In this document: piece after piece, positions 7,420-16,175 of the stretch | Position numbering within the stretch: position 1 is the first letter of the stretch | Layout: each line of letters starts with the position of its first letter | Assembly (NCBI RefSeq): GCF_030123245.1 | Contig: NZ_CP126101.1 | Coordinates: 4,276,501 to 4,340,500 of the forward strand | Source: Lysinibacillus pakistanensis | GTDB taxonomy: Bacteria; Bacillota; Bacilli; Bacillales_A; Planococcaceae | Direction: 5' to 3' | DNA: 64,000 nt | Program-made: the position numbers and the translations under genes | Notes under the pieces: generated by a model | Told to the model about the DNA's origin: nothing | What the model saw: the letters and a program-made list of their open reading frames with translations, nothing else | The model's database searches: none

Positions 7420-7520
7420 AACCTATCCATCGGTTTTGCTATTCTATCCATCACTCTCGCAGTTCTATCCGTCACATTTCATCTTCTATCCTTCCCTTCC
7501 GCCATTCTATCCGCCTCACC
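7420..7520. repeat. 21-bp-period intergenic array, locus 1 (five units)
   Basis: The motif CTATCC(A/G/T)TC begins at 7423, 7444, 7465, 7486 and 7507, exactly 21 bp apart (minus-strand core GTGACGGATAG). The 15 bases between cores vary. Arrays with the same core and period lie at 11.54 and 45.53 kb. It sits between the ssrA promoter and the smpB terminator. A plus-strand open frame through it appears to be a by-product of the 21-bp period. Confidence 0.75.
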
Positions 7521-7553
7521 TCACCACGCACCGCACTTCACTCGCTCCAAATC

Positions 7554-7588
7554 CAAAGCAAAAAGCTCACAAACACTAGTGAGCTTTC
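7554..7588 (-). terminator. smpB terminator
   Basis: The stem AAAGCTCAC/GTGAGCTTT is followed on the minus strand by TTTGCTTT, just after the smpB stop codon. Confidence 0.7.
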
Positions 7589-7598
7589 TCCCAATCTA

Positions 7599-8066
7599 TT
7601 AAAATTGATTTTTTGCTTTAAAGGCACGTTCCATCTCGCGTTTGGCTTCTTTTTTGCGCATGTCGTCGCGTTTGTCGTAGTCTTTTTTCCCTTTACCTAC
7701 ACCGATTAGGAGCTTGGCGTAGCCGTCCTTGATGTACATTTTTAATGGGACGATTGTGTAGCCGTCACGTTTAACGGCACCGACTAGCTCGCCGATTTGC
7801 TTTTTATGGAGCAACAGCTTGCGGGCGCGTAGTGGGTCGTGGTTGAAGCGGTTGCCTTGATCGAATGGGCTGACATGCATATTGCTGATCCATGCTTCGC
7901 CATTGCGGATGCGGACAAAGGAGTCTTTGAGCTGGACTTTGCCTGCACGGATGGATTTTATTTCTGTGCCTGTTAGCACCATGCCTGCTTCAATTGTATC
8001 TTCTATGAAGTAGTCATGTCCTGCTTTTTTGTTTTGTGCTAATACTTTCCCAGTACCTTTTGCCAT
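7599..8066 (-). CDS. smpB: SsrA-binding protein SmpB
   Basis: This 155-residue protein is the partner of tmRNA in trans-translation. It has the family's N-terminal [10 protein letters not shown] segment, the [20 protein letters not shown] OB-fold core, NRFNHDP, and a basic C-terminal tail ([20 protein letters not shown]) that reaches into the decoding centre. The ATG at 8066 follows GAGGGTGA at good spacing; the GTG three codons earlier overlaps that ribosome site. It lies between rnr and ssrA, the conserved Bacillus order. Confidence 0.97.
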   Translation of the reverse strand: MAKGTGKVLAQNKKAGHDYFIEDTIEAGMVLTGTEIKSIRAGKVQLKDSFVRIRNGEAWISNMHVSPFDQGNRFNHDPLRARKLLLHKKQIGELVGAVKRDGYTIVPLKMYIKDGYAKLLIGVGKGKKDYDKRDDMRKKEAKREMERAFKAKNQF

Positions 8067-8092
8067 ATTCTTCACCCTCTAATTTAAAGGTT

Positions 8093-8112
8093 GAGCAGGG
8101 GTTAACCTGCTC
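8093..8112 (-). terminator. Intercistronic hairpin between rnr and smpB
   Basis: The perfect stem GAGCAGG/CCTGCTC lies in the short rnr-smpB gap and is followed on the minus strand by AACCTTTAAATT. With few uridines it is more likely a processing site or weak attenuator than a full terminator. Confidence 0.4.
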
Positions 8113-8132
8113 GCATTGGATTGTTAATGAAT

Positions 8133-10679
8133 TTATTTACGTTTTGATTTTTTCTTTTTGTTCTTCTTAGCAATGCCCTCATAGAACTTTTGCTTTTGCT
8201 TTACGCGTTTTTTAGGACCTGGGCTTGAGCCATCTTTGCGGCCTCCTCGTGGATCACGATCGCTTTCACGGCGCTCTCCGCGTTTGCCTCTTTCCTCTTC
8301 GTTGCGACCGCCTCTGCTATTGCCACGACTGTTTCTTTCTTCTTCGTTGCGACCACCTCTGCGACTGCCACGACTGCTTCGTTCTTCCTCGCTGCGACCG
8401 CCTCTACGACCTCCACGGCCACCTCGATCGTCCTCATTACGACCACCTCTACGGCTGCTGCTTCCGCCTTTGTTGTCGCTGTAATTTTTACGAGCGTGAA
8501 TAACAGTAGGGGCTGCTTTGCGTGTTCGTCCATATGAAGTTACCATTCCAACGATTTCAAAGTCAATGGATGACTCCTCAATAATAACATTTGCTACACG
8601 AACCATGACCTCATCACCAATACGGAATTGACGATTTGTTCGTTCACCAATCATAATCATTTGACGATCGTCAAAATGGTAGTAGTCATCTGTCATATTG
8701 CTAATATGGACAAGTCCTTCAATCGTATTTGGTAGCTCCACGAAAATTCCAAAGTTTGTGATGGATGAGACGATTCCTTCGAACTCCTCGCCAATTTTAT
8801 CGGACATATATTGGGCCTTTTTCAGTGAATCGGTATCACGCTCTGCATCGACAGCTCGGCGTTCACGCTCTGATGTATGGTCAGCAATTTCATCCATTGC
8901 CATACTCCATTGTGCAATCGTTTCTCTCGATGTATCTTTATTAATTAAATACGTTCGAATTAAACGATGCACGATTAAGTCTGGATAACGACGAATTGGT
9001 GATGTAAAGTGTGTATAGAAATCTGTTGATAAGCCAAAGTGACCAAGGCTTTCTGGATAATATTTTGCCTGCTGCATCGAGCGTAGAAGCATCGTTGAAA
9101 TTACAGGCTCCTCTGGCATTCCTTCAATCGCCTTTAAAACATCCTGTAAAGCTTTTGGATGAACGGTGTTGCCAGTACCTTTAATTAAAATACCGAAATT
9201 CGTGACAAATTCAAAGAAGCGTTGGAGCTTTTCTGGCTTTGGATCTTCGTGAATACGGTATAGGAACGGTACATTCATCCAGTGGAAGTGCTCTGCTACG
9301 GTTTCATTGGCAGCTAGCATAAAATCTTCAATTAATTTTTCTGCTACTGTACGTTCGCGTAGTTCAATATCTACTGGCCAGCCATCCTCGTTGACAATAA
9401 CTTTGGATTCTTTAAAGTCAAAGTCAATTGCTCCGCGCATTTCACGTTTATGACGTAAAATCGATGATAGCTCTGCCATGTTTTTAAACATTGGTACAAG
9501 AGGCTCGTAACGGGTAATTAGCTCCTCGTCCTGCTCTACTAATATTTTGTAAACGTCCTTATACGTCATGCGCTCTGTTGTTTTAATGACACTTTGGAAA
9601 ATTTCATGTGAAATGACATTCCCATTAGCATCGATAATCATTTCACAGGACAATGTTAATCGATCAACCTGAGGATTTAAGGAACAGATACCATTCGATA
9701 AACGATGTGGAATCATTGGGATTACACGGTCAGTTAAATATACACTTGTCGCACGATCATAGGCTTCAATGTCAATGACTGAGCCTTGCGTTACATAATA
9801 ACTAACGTCTGCAATATGTACGCCAAGCTTATAAGTACCGTCACCATTTTTTGTTACAGTAACTGCGTCATCCAAATCCTTTGCGTCTGCTCCATCGATT
9901 GTGACAATCGTTTCATGGCGTAAATCACGGCGGCCCTCTATATCAGCCTCAGTAATTTCATCTGGCACTCGTTGTGCAGCAGCAATCACTTCATCAGGGA
10001 ACTCTGGTGGAATATCGTGCTTATATAATATAGAAAGAATATCCACACCTGGATCATTTTTATGACCTAAAATCTTTGTAATATAGCCTGTAGCTGATTT
10101 TAAATCCTCTGGCCAAGTAGCGACCTCAACGACAACCTTGTGTCCGTCAACGGCACCTAATGTATCACCTTTTGCGATAAAAATATCCATTGGTAGCTTT
10201 TTATCGTCTAAGACAACAAAGCCAAAGCCACGATTTGCTTGGAAAGTGCCGACAAAGCTTGTTTGTCCACGTTCAACTACCTTTGTTACCGTTCCTTCTC
10301 GACGATCACCGAATGATTCCTTTAACACGCGGATCAGGACGATATCACCGTTAATAGCACCATTTACTTCATGCGGTGGAATGAAGACATCATCCATTCC
10401 CTCGATATCAGGCGTCACAAAGCCGAAGCCCTTTGCATGACCGATAAATTTACCTCTTAGTAAATTCATGCGCTCTGGCAAGCCATAACGATTAGAGCGT
10501 GAACGGACAACTAAGCCCTCTCCCTCCATGCGCACTAAAGTTTTTACAAGCTCTTTAAACTCGTCAGCATCCTCAAAGCCAAATACGTCCTCAATTTCGC
10601 CAACGGTTAAAGGTTTATAATCTTCTTCACCGAAAAATTCGAGTAAACGATTTTGTAGTGAATCCTTTTGGTCTTTCAT
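8133..10679 (-). CDS. rnr: Ribonuclease R
   Basis: This 848-residue 3'-5' exoribonuclease degrades structured RNA and helps clear non-stop mRNA during trans-translation. Domains in order are an N-terminal winged helix (about 5-70), two cold-shock domains (about 70-200), an RNB catalytic domain from about 250 with metal-binding aspartates in [12 protein letters not shown] (262-273), and an S1 domain (about 640-725, [16 protein letters not shown]). The last 110 residues are a low-complexity Arg/Gly tail repeating RGGRNEEER and ending in lysines, longer and more repetitive than usual. GAAGGAGGG precedes the ATG. Frames in this tail on the other strand are shadows. Confidence 0.96.
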   Translation of the reverse strand: MKDQKDSLQNRLLEFFGEEDYKPLTVGEIEDVFGFEDADEFKELVKTLVRMEGEGLVVRSRSNRYGLPERMNLLRGKFIGHAKGFGFVTPDIEGMDDVFIPPHEVNGAINGDIVLIRVLKESFGDRREGTVTKVVERGQTSFVGTFQANRGFGFVVLDDKKLPMDIFIAKGDTLGAVDGHKVVVEVATWPEDLKSATGYITKILGHKNDPGVDILSILYKHDIPPEFPDEVIAAAQRVPDEITEADIEGRRDLRHETIVTIDGADAKDLDDAVTVTKNGDGTYKLGVHIADVSYYVTQGSVIDIEAYDRATSVYLTDRVIPMIPHRLSNGICSLNPQVDRLTLSCEMIIDANGNVISHEIFQSVIKTTERMTYKDVYKILVEQDEELITRYEPLVPMFKNMAELSSILRHKREMRGAIDFDFKESKVIVNEDGWPVDIELRERTVAEKLIEDFMLAANETVAEHFHWMNVPFLYRIHEDPKPEKLQRFFEFVTNFGILIKGTGNTVHPKALQDVLKAIEGMPEEPVISTMLLRSMQQAKYYPESLGHFGLSTDFYTHFTSPIRRYPDLIVHRLIRTYLINKDTSRETIAQWSMAMDEIADHTSERERRAVDAERDTDSLKKAQYMSDKIGEEFEGIVSSITNFGIFVELPNTIEGLVHISNMTDDYYHFDDRQMIMIGERTNRQFRIGDEVMVRVANVIIEESSIDFEIVGMVTSYGRTRKAAPTVIHARKNYSDNKGGSSSRRGGRNEDDRGGRGGRRGGRSEEERSSRGSRRGGRNEEERNSRGNSRGGRNEEERGKRGERRESDRDPRGGRKDGSSPGPKKRVKQKQKFYEGIAKKNKKKKSKRK

Positions 10680-10712
10680 AATTTCCCTCCTTCATGAGAA
10701 AATCCTATTTGT

Positions 10713-11459
10713 TTATTGTGCCCAATTTAGGCCTTCTAAAAAGCGATAAATATCTTCATGTAATTGATCTTTTTCTTGATCTAATGTAATAACATGTTTT
10801 GAGTTTTCATACCACTTGATGTGCTTTTCAAGTGACTCAGTTTGATTATATATAATGTTGGCAGATTCTGTCTCAATTACCTCGTCATTTGTTGCTTGAA
10901 CGACAAAAATTGGGGCATAAATCATGTCAATTTCTTGACGGGTACGGGCAATAAATTCTCGTAGCTTCTGTAAAGATGGCATACCTTTTTCAGCAATGCT
11001 TGTAACCTCTGCTTCGATTTGCTCATCCTGTTTGCCCTGGAATTTCTTATAGTCTCTTGCATATTTCAAGACTCCCTCAAACATGACATCGGTTGTACGC
11101 ATTGTCATTGGGGCGCACATTGTTACGATTCCTTTTACTGGGTTATTTAATGCCACATTAAGTGCCATCACACCGCCTAATGAAAGACCTGCAACTGCAA
11201 TCTCCTGATAACCAGCATCCTGTAACTGCTTATAGGCAGCTACGACATCCTGCCACCAATCAGCAGGTCCTGTTGTGATAAGTTCTTCTGGTTCCACACC
11301 GTGACCTTTATAGTGAGGTGCTAATGTAGTATACCCTTTTTTCTCTAAAAATCTACCAAGCATTCGAACATCTGCTGAGCTTCCTGTAAAACCATGCAAT
11401 AATAATACTGCTCGTGCTCCTGCCTGAAAGAAAAATGGTTGAGATAAAGTTTTGTTCAT
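10713..11459 (-). CDS. est: Carboxylesterase (Est30/YvaK type)
   Basis: This 248-residue alpha/beta hydrolase has the catalytic triad S93 (GLSLGG), D192 (ATNDEV) and H222 (SKHVI). These are within one residue of the triad known for Geobacillus Est30, and the oxyanion motif LLHGFTGS is present. It hydrolyses short-chain carboxyl esters; the physiological substrate is unknown. AAGGAGAG precedes the ATG at 11459; nine extra in-frame codons upstream lack a better ribosome site. It sits in the conserved secG-est-rnr-smpB row, 33 bp upstream of rnr. Confidence 0.93.
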   Translation of the reverse strand: MNKTLSQPFFFQAGARAVLLLHGFTGSSADVRMLGRFLEKKGYTTLAPHYKGHGVEPEELITTGPADWWQDVVAAYKQLQDAGYQEIAVAGLSLGGVMALNVALNNPVKGIVTMCAPMTMRTTDVMFEGVLKYARDYKKFQGKQDEQIEAEVTSIAEKGMPSLQKLREFIARTRQEIDMIYAPIFVVQATNDEVIETESANIIYNQTESLEKHIKWYENSKHVITLDQEKDQLHEDIYRFLEGLNWAQ

Positions 11460-11534
11460 TGCAAGCTCTCCTTCATACCAATACATACTATCACCATTAT
11501 AGCCATTTACTAGAGATTCTACATCAGTGATGAT

Positions 11535-11600
11535 GCACTATCCGTCTATTTAATGGTCCTATCCATCACTTTCGGTTTTCTATCCGTCTTTTTCTCATTT
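11535..11600. repeat. 21-bp-period intergenic array, locus 2 (three units)
   Basis: CTATCC motifs begin at 11538, 11559 and 11580, exactly 21 bp apart, with the same core as loci 1 and 3. The array lies between est and the secG terminator. Confidence 0.7.
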
Positions 11601-11607
11601 ACATCTT

Positions 11608-11643
11608 GGATAAAAGAAAACGCCCAACCAATTCGGTTAGGCG
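11608..11643 (-). terminator. secG terminator
   Basis: The stem CGCCTAACC/GGTTGGGCG is followed on the minus strand by TTTTCTTTT. Confidence 0.8.
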
Positions 11644-11658
11644 ATATATCTTCAACTA

Positions 11659-11886
11659 TTAGATTTTTGTAATAGCGATTGCTAAAATAAAGAATAAAAT
11701 TGCTAACACAATTGTTGCACGGTGAAGGATAAGATCCATACCACGTGCTTTTTGTTTTCCAAATAGTTGTTCAGCTCCACCCGAGATGGCACCTGACAAG
11801 CCTGCACTTTTACTAGATTGAAGTAATACGACAACAATCAATGCTAATGATACGATAATTAATGAAACTAATACTACTGTATGCAT
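11659..11886 (-). CDS. secG: Preprotein translocase subunit SecG
   Basis: This 75-residue inner-membrane protein stabilises and stimulates the SecYEG channel. Two transmembrane helices (about 4-24 and 53-73) flank the conserved loop [20 protein letters not shown] followed by LFG, which is diagnostic. GGGAGGTG lies six bases upstream of the ATG at 11886. It heads the est-rnr-smpB neighbourhood. Confidence 0.95.
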   Translation of the reverse strand: MHTVVLVSLIIVSLALIVVVLLQSSKSAGLSGAISGGAEQLFGKQKARGMDLILHRATIVLAILFFILAIAITKI

Positions 11887-12065
11887 CCACTGCACCTCCC
11901 GAACTTCGAAACATCACAACACACCACATTATAACAAAAAAAGGTTGCCATGACAAACTTAGATTAAAAATATCTGTAAATTGCCCAATTTCTCTACCTG
12001 TCCTTCCCCATCCTCCTCGCTTACATTATTGAAATAGGGATGTATTCGAGATTCCGCTAAATGAC

Positions 12066-12485
12066 ATGAATAGCTTGTTTGCTGGTTATTTCTTTAATTT
12101 TGAATGGACCTTATTAAAAAAAATTGATACCTTTGTCAATAAATGATGTTAATCCAAATGAATCTTATGCAATTTCCTACGAATATTTTTTATGAATAAT
12201 GAAAAACTAAGTCAAGATCATTTATTGGTCAAAGGCAACTATTTAGTAGCTACAAGTAAGGACTAGTTTATGTATGATATGTGGTATGTCGATACGAATG
12301 AAGATATTAATTACTTCAATAGCATTCGTGACAACATGGTATGCGCCTATGATTTAGCAACACGGCAAAATAAGCAAACAGCTTGCTACTACTTGGCTAT
12401 TTATGAGGATGGGCTTTATTGCAGTGATTATGACAACGGTCGGAGGAAGTGTTATAGAAGAGGTATGGAATCTCTTCACTGCTAA
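12066..12485 (+). pseudogene. Probable decayed gene of unknown family
   Basis: Consecutive short frames read as one plausible protein if two frameshifts and one in-frame TAG (12264) are repaired: MNSLFAGYFFNFEW..., then DVNPNESYAISYEYF, then MNNEKLSQDHLLVKG. The last segment, 12270-12485, is open for 71 residues with five cysteines (YYLAIYEDGLYCSDYDNG), has TAAGGA upstream of its ATG and could still be translated. I do not recognise the family. Nothing else is visible in 11887-12584 except the Pho-box-like repeats. Confidence 0.35.
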
Positions 12486-12539
12486 TAGCATTTTAAATTA
12501 TGAAACAATAGACGGTGGGAGTATATACGATTTATGAAT

Positions 12540-12567
12540 TTGCACTATAATTTAACTTAAAATTAAC
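12540..12567 (+). promoter_or_regulatory. Pho-box-like direct repeats before the phosphatase gene
   Basis: TTGCAC (12540), TTTAAC (12551) and ATTAAC (12562) are spaced exactly 11 bp apart, like the TT(A/C/T)A(C/A)A repeats bound by PhoP in Bacillus. A TATAAT (12546-12551) overlaps them. The repeats lie very close to the AAGGAG ribosome site, so the promoter geometry is unusual. Confidence 0.45.
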
Positions 12568-12584
12568 CTAAAGGAGATTACATC

Positions 12585-14231
12585 ATGAAATACTTACTAA
12601 AATGGCGTTCATGGGTTATAGCTAGTGCAATGATTTTTTCGGCGACAAATATCGCTCTACCACAAGTACAAGCTGCGAAAGTTACTCAGCCGGCAAATGT
12701 TATTATGATGGTGATGGATGGGAGTAGTAATAACGCTGTCACACTCTCCCGATGGTATAAGGGTAGCAATCTGGCATTAGATGCGATTTTAACTGGCGCA
12801 GTTCGTACGTACTCTGCAGAATCTGCCCTTACCGATTCTGCACCCGCCGCTACTGCATTAGCCACTGGACATAAATCAAATCGTAAATTTGTTGGTGTGC
12901 TGCCAGCCATTGTCAATTCTCCAGGGTTAGCGCAATTAGCCAAAGATGATGCTACTCGTCCTGTAGCCAATGTTTTAGAAGGAGCGAAACAGCAGGGCAT
13001 GGCAACAGGGCTGATCTCTACTTCTGAAATTCAACATGCAACACCAGCAGGCTTTTCGGCACATGTTAAAAATAGAAGTCAATACGATGACATAGCTGAG
13101 CAGCAGGTCTATCAAGATATTGATGTTGTGTTAGGTGGCGGCTTCGCATCTCTCATTCCAGGTGCCACTAAAAATGCTCGTAAAGATGGCGAGAACTTAG
13201 TGAATGTCCTAAAAGAAAAAAATTATGACATTGTCAAAACTCGTGATGAGCTTTTAAAAAGTACCTCATCGAAAATTTGGGGAAGCTTTGCCCCAAATGC
13301 ACTTGCCTATAATATAGATCGCCCTATCACCAGCGCATCCGAGCCGACGCTTGCTGAAATGACAAGTAAAGCCATTCAAACGCTTAAGCAGCATGACAAA
13401 GGCTTCTTCTTATTTGTAGAGGGCAGTAAGGTAGATTGGGCAGCACACGCCAACGATACAATCGGCATTATCAGTGAAATTTTAGCGTTTGATGAGGCTG
13501 TCCAAAAAGCACTTGATTTTGCCAAAGTGGATGGGCATACAATGGTCATTGCCGTAACAGATCATGGTAATAGCGGTATTACTATGGGTAATACGAATAC
13601 AACAAAGACTTATGCCAGCATGCCTGTTTCTGCCTTTATTGATCCGTTAAAGAAAGCTAAAATGACTCTTGAGGGGGCTTTAAGCCGATTGAAGCAAGAC
13701 CAATCTAATATGATAGAGGTAGCAGCACTATATGGTTTAACAAACTTATCTAAAGACGAGCGGACAACCTTAACAGCTTCTAGGAATGTGAGCAAAGAGA
13801 TGGGACAGATGCTGGCCAAACGAGCGAATATTGGTTTTACAACAGGCGGACATACTGGTGAGGATGTATTTCTTTATTCATTTGGACCTTCCACAATAAC
13901 TGGTCTTGTTGAAAACACAGAAATAGCATATGCAATGGCGCAATTTATGAGCTTTGATTTAAATAAGCTGACGAAGGATTTATATATCCCTGCCACAAAA
14001 GCTTTTACTGAAAAGGGCTATACGACAAAGATAGATCTAACAGATAAGGAAAACCCGAAATTTATTGCGCAAAAAAAGGATATTACATTAACAATCCCTG
14101 TAAATAAAAACATTATGATTTATGAGCAAGCCTCAAGCAATATGACCAAAACATATACATTTGATACCATTAATGTCTACAATGGAACGGATTTTTATGT
14201 TTCCAAAAAAGTGTTAGATGCTGTTAATTAA
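12585..14231 (+). CDS. Secreted alkaline phosphatase
   Basis: This 548-residue metal-dependent phosphomonoesterase has a signal peptide (residues 1-30, cleavage after VQA). Residues seen include D45 (VMDG, metal), the phosphorylated Ser85 in TDSAPAATALATGHK, the VDWAAHAND metal ligands, VTDHGN and the GGHTGEDV histidine. This matches the PhoA/PhoB family. It would release phosphate from organic phosphomonoesters outside the cell. Length exceeds the usual 450-480 by a C-terminal domain of about 80 residues (from about 465) that may bind the envelope. Pho-box-like repeats precede it, suggesting phosphate-starvation control. It has its own terminator before dlt. Confidence 0.92.
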   Translation: MKYLLKWRSWVIASAMIFSATNIALPQVQAAKVTQPANVIMMVMDGSSNNAVTLSRWYKGSNLALDAILTGAVRTYSAESALTDSAPAATALATGHKSNRKFVGVLPAIVNSPGLAQLAKDDATRPVANVLEGAKQQGMATGLISTSEIQHATPAGFSAHVKNRSQYDDIAEQQVYQDIDVVLGGGFASLIPGATKNARKDGENLVNVLKEKNYDIVKTRDELLKSTSSKIWGSFAPNALAYNIDRPITSASEPTLAEMTSKAIQTLKQHDKGFFLFVEGSKVDWAAHANDTIGIISEILAFDEAVQKALDFAKVDGHTMVIAVTDHGNSGITMGNTNTTKTYASMPVSAFIDPLKKAKMTLEGALSRLKQDQSNMIEVAALYGLTNLSKDERTTLTASRNVSKEMGQMLAKRANIGFTTGGHTGEDVFLYSFGPSTITGLVENTEIAYAMAQFMSFDLNKLTKDLYIPATKAFTEKGYTTKIDLTDKENPKFIAQKKDITLTIPVNKNIMIYEQASSNMTKTYTFDTINVYNGTDFYVSKKVLDAVN

Positions 14232-14267
14232 ATAATGTTCCGTACATTTTAGCGGGATAAAAATATA

Positions 14268-14315
14268 GGTGCCATCATAAGTTGATTTGATTAACTGATG
14301 ATGGTCCTTTTTTTG
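14268..14315 (+). terminator. Alkaline phosphatase gene terminator
   Basis: The stem CCATCAT-AAGTT ... AACT-GATGATGG is followed by TCCTTTTTTTG. Confidence 0.75.
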
Positions 14316-14357
14316 ATTTAAGGGCATTATGATATATCAAATTTTCCCAAACCTTAA

Positions 14358-14375
14358 TTTAATCTTAAATTAATC
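14358..14375 (+). promoter_or_regulatory. 11-bp-spaced direct repeat upstream of dlt
   Basis: TTTAATC (14358) and ATTAATC (14369) repeat at 11-bp spacing, about 100 bp upstream of the predicted dlt promoter. This resembles a two-unit Pho box; it could also be chance in AT-rich DNA. Confidence 0.3.
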
Positions 14376-14473
14376 TTATGATTTAATGAATATTACAAAA
14401 TACAGCAACATTTTTCTCCACATTCCGTCAAAACAGTGTTAAAAATTTTAATATAAAGATTATAAAAAATAAC

Positions 14474-14503
14474 TTGAAAAAATATCTATTTATTTAGTAT
14501 ATT
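14474..14503 (+). promoter_or_regulatory. Predicted dlt operon promoter
   Basis: TTGAAA (14474-14479), an 18-bp spacer and TATATT (14498-14503) lie 45 bp upstream of dltX. Confidence 0.55.
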
Positions 14504-14547
14504 TACAAGGTTATAATCCTTTTTCATTATTAATTGGAGGTGAACTG

Positions 14548-14685
14548 ATGCAATCCATTAAAAATAATGAGCTATTACGTTTTATAGGCTTTACGTTATT
14601 TTATTTTATCATATTGGTGCTTTTGTTTATTATTCATGGGTTCCATGATATGAACGCTGGACCATTTATATATACGGAATTTTAA
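14548..14685 (+). CDS. dltX: DltX, small D-alanylation membrane protein
   Basis: This 45-residue protein has one transmembrane helix (about 11-29) and ends in FIYTEF, matching the FxYxxF C-terminal motif of DltX. In the family that motif is needed for D-alanyl transfer, and the tyrosine has been proposed as a relay residue. GGAGGTG precedes the ATG. It begins the dltXABCD operon, 17 bp before dltA, the usual position. Its size makes it easy to miss in automatic annotation. Confidence 0.9.
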   Translation: MQSIKNNELLRFIGFTLFYFIILVLLFIIHGFHDMNAGPFIYTEF

Positions 14686-14702
14686 AAAAAGGAGAATTAT
14701 TG

Positions 14703-16175
14703 ATGTTAAGTATATTAGCAGCTATTCAAAATGTGGCACTACAGCAGCCACAAAAAACTGCGTATCAAACCAATCGTGAGTCCTTAACGTATAGTGAACT
14801 TTGGTATCTCTCTGATTGTGTAGCACATTACTTACTAGCTCTTGACTTAAAAAGAAAACAGCCCATTGTCGTCTATGGTCATATGTCACCATTGCAAATT
14901 GTTGCCTTTTTAGGTGCTGTAAAGGCTGGGCACCCATATGTTCCAGTTGACTCGTCTACACCTTCTGAAAGACTACAGCTTATAATTGAAGCCTCTGAAG
15001 CCTGCATGCTACTAAAAACAGACTCATTAAGTGCTCCATTGTCTATTCCTGAAGTGGAGGTAAGTGATATAATCACACAGCCTTCTACTATTTCGGTAGA
15101 GCCTTCCTCATGGGTTCAGGAGCAAGACGTTTATTATATTATTTACACATCTGGTTCAACTGGTAAACCTAAAGGTGTCCAAATTACAGCCAATAACCTA
15201 GCTCATTTTGTTGATTGGATGAATAAGCACTTCCCATTACAGGAATCTGGTGTGTTTTTAAATCAGGCTCCCTATTCCTTTGATTTATCAGTAATGGACT
15301 TATATCCTGCATTGATAAATGGGCAAACGCTTTACGCTATTTCACAAGAGCAAATTGCTTATCCAAAATCGTTATTTGATGCACTAGCTACAGCTGAAAT
15401 CCGTGTTTGGACCTCCACACCGTCCTTTGCGAAAATGTGCTTAATGAACAAAGAATGGCATCAGGAGTTAATGCCCGCTTTAGATACATTTTTATTCTGT
15501 GGAGAGGTTTTGCCGGTATCCGTTGCACAAGAATTAATGCAACGCTTCCCACAGGCGACTATTTTTAATTTATACGGGCCAACTGAAACAACCGTTGCTG
15601 TATCTTTTGTAGAGGTCTCATCGGAACTGTTGAAGCAATTTGATCAACTGCCAATTGCTCCGCTATCAGAACCAAATCTTTCTCTATTAGAGGATGGCGA
15701 GATTATTATTTCAGGACCAACAGTTAGTGCTGGCTATCTTGGTGCACCTGATTTAACGCAAAAGGCCTTTCCTACTATAAATAGTCAGCGCATTTATAAA
15801 ACTGGGGATATTGGCTATGAAAAAGATGGCTATCTGTTCTTTTCAGGTCGTAAGGATTTTCAAGTAAAACTACATGGCTATCGTTTAGAAATTGAGGAAA
15901 TTGAAAAGCAAATTGGCAATCTACCACCCGTTTCTAGCTGTGTTGTTGTACCTGTATTAAAAGATGGCGAGATTGTTTCGCTGAATGCGTTCGTTGTTCT
16001 ACGTGAGCCATTACTGGAATCTGCCTTTAAAATGACGAAGCAACTAAAATCGTTGTTATCTGAGTATTTACCATCCTATATGATTCCAAAAACCTTCAAA
16101 TACATGGACACTTTACCTCTAAATACAAATGGTAAAGTTGATCGTAAAGGATTGGCGGTTATGGAAACAGTATGA
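14703..16175 (+). CDS. dltA: D-alanine--D-alanyl carrier protein ligase DltA
   Basis: This 490-residue cytoplasmic adenylation enzyme activates D-alanine with ATP and loads it onto the phosphopantetheine arm of DltC. The signatures of the acyl-adenylate superfamily are visible: TSGSTGKPKGV (149-159), LYGPTETT, a KTGD motif (YKTGDIGY) and the C-terminal NGKVDRKGL lysine. GGAGAA lies six bases upstream of the ATG at 14703; the TTG one codon earlier is less likely. It overlaps dltB by four bases. Confidence 0.96.
   Translation: MLSILAAIQNVALQQPQKTAYQTNRESLTYSELWYLSDCVAHYLLALDLKRKQPIVVYGHMSPLQIVAFLGAVKAGHPYVPVDSSTPSERLQLIIEASEACMLLKTDSLSAPLSIPEVEVSDIITQPSTISVEPSSWVQEQDVYYIIYTSGSTGKPKGVQITANNLAHFVDWMNKHFPLQESGVFLNQAPYSFDLSVMDLYPALINGQTLYAISQEQIAYPKSLFDALATAEIRVWTSTPSFAKMCLMNKEWHQELMPALDTFLFCGEVLPVSVAQELMQRFPQATIFNLYGPTETTVAVSFVEVSSELLKQFDQLPIAPLSEPNLSLLEDGEIIISGPTVSAGYLGAPDLTQKAFPTINSQRIYKTGDIGYEKDGYLFFSGRKDFQVKLHGYRLEIEEIEKQIGNLPPVSSCVVVPVLKDGEIVSLNAFVVLREPLLESAFKMTKQLKSLLSEYLPSYMIPKTFKYMDTLPLNTNGKVDRKGLAVMETV

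Noticed and set aside
8225..8533. Open frames of about 80-110 codons on both strands over the 3' end of rnr
   Set aside because: They are produced by the Arg/Gly repeat codons of RNase R; none has a ribosome site and the rnr frame is clearly coding.
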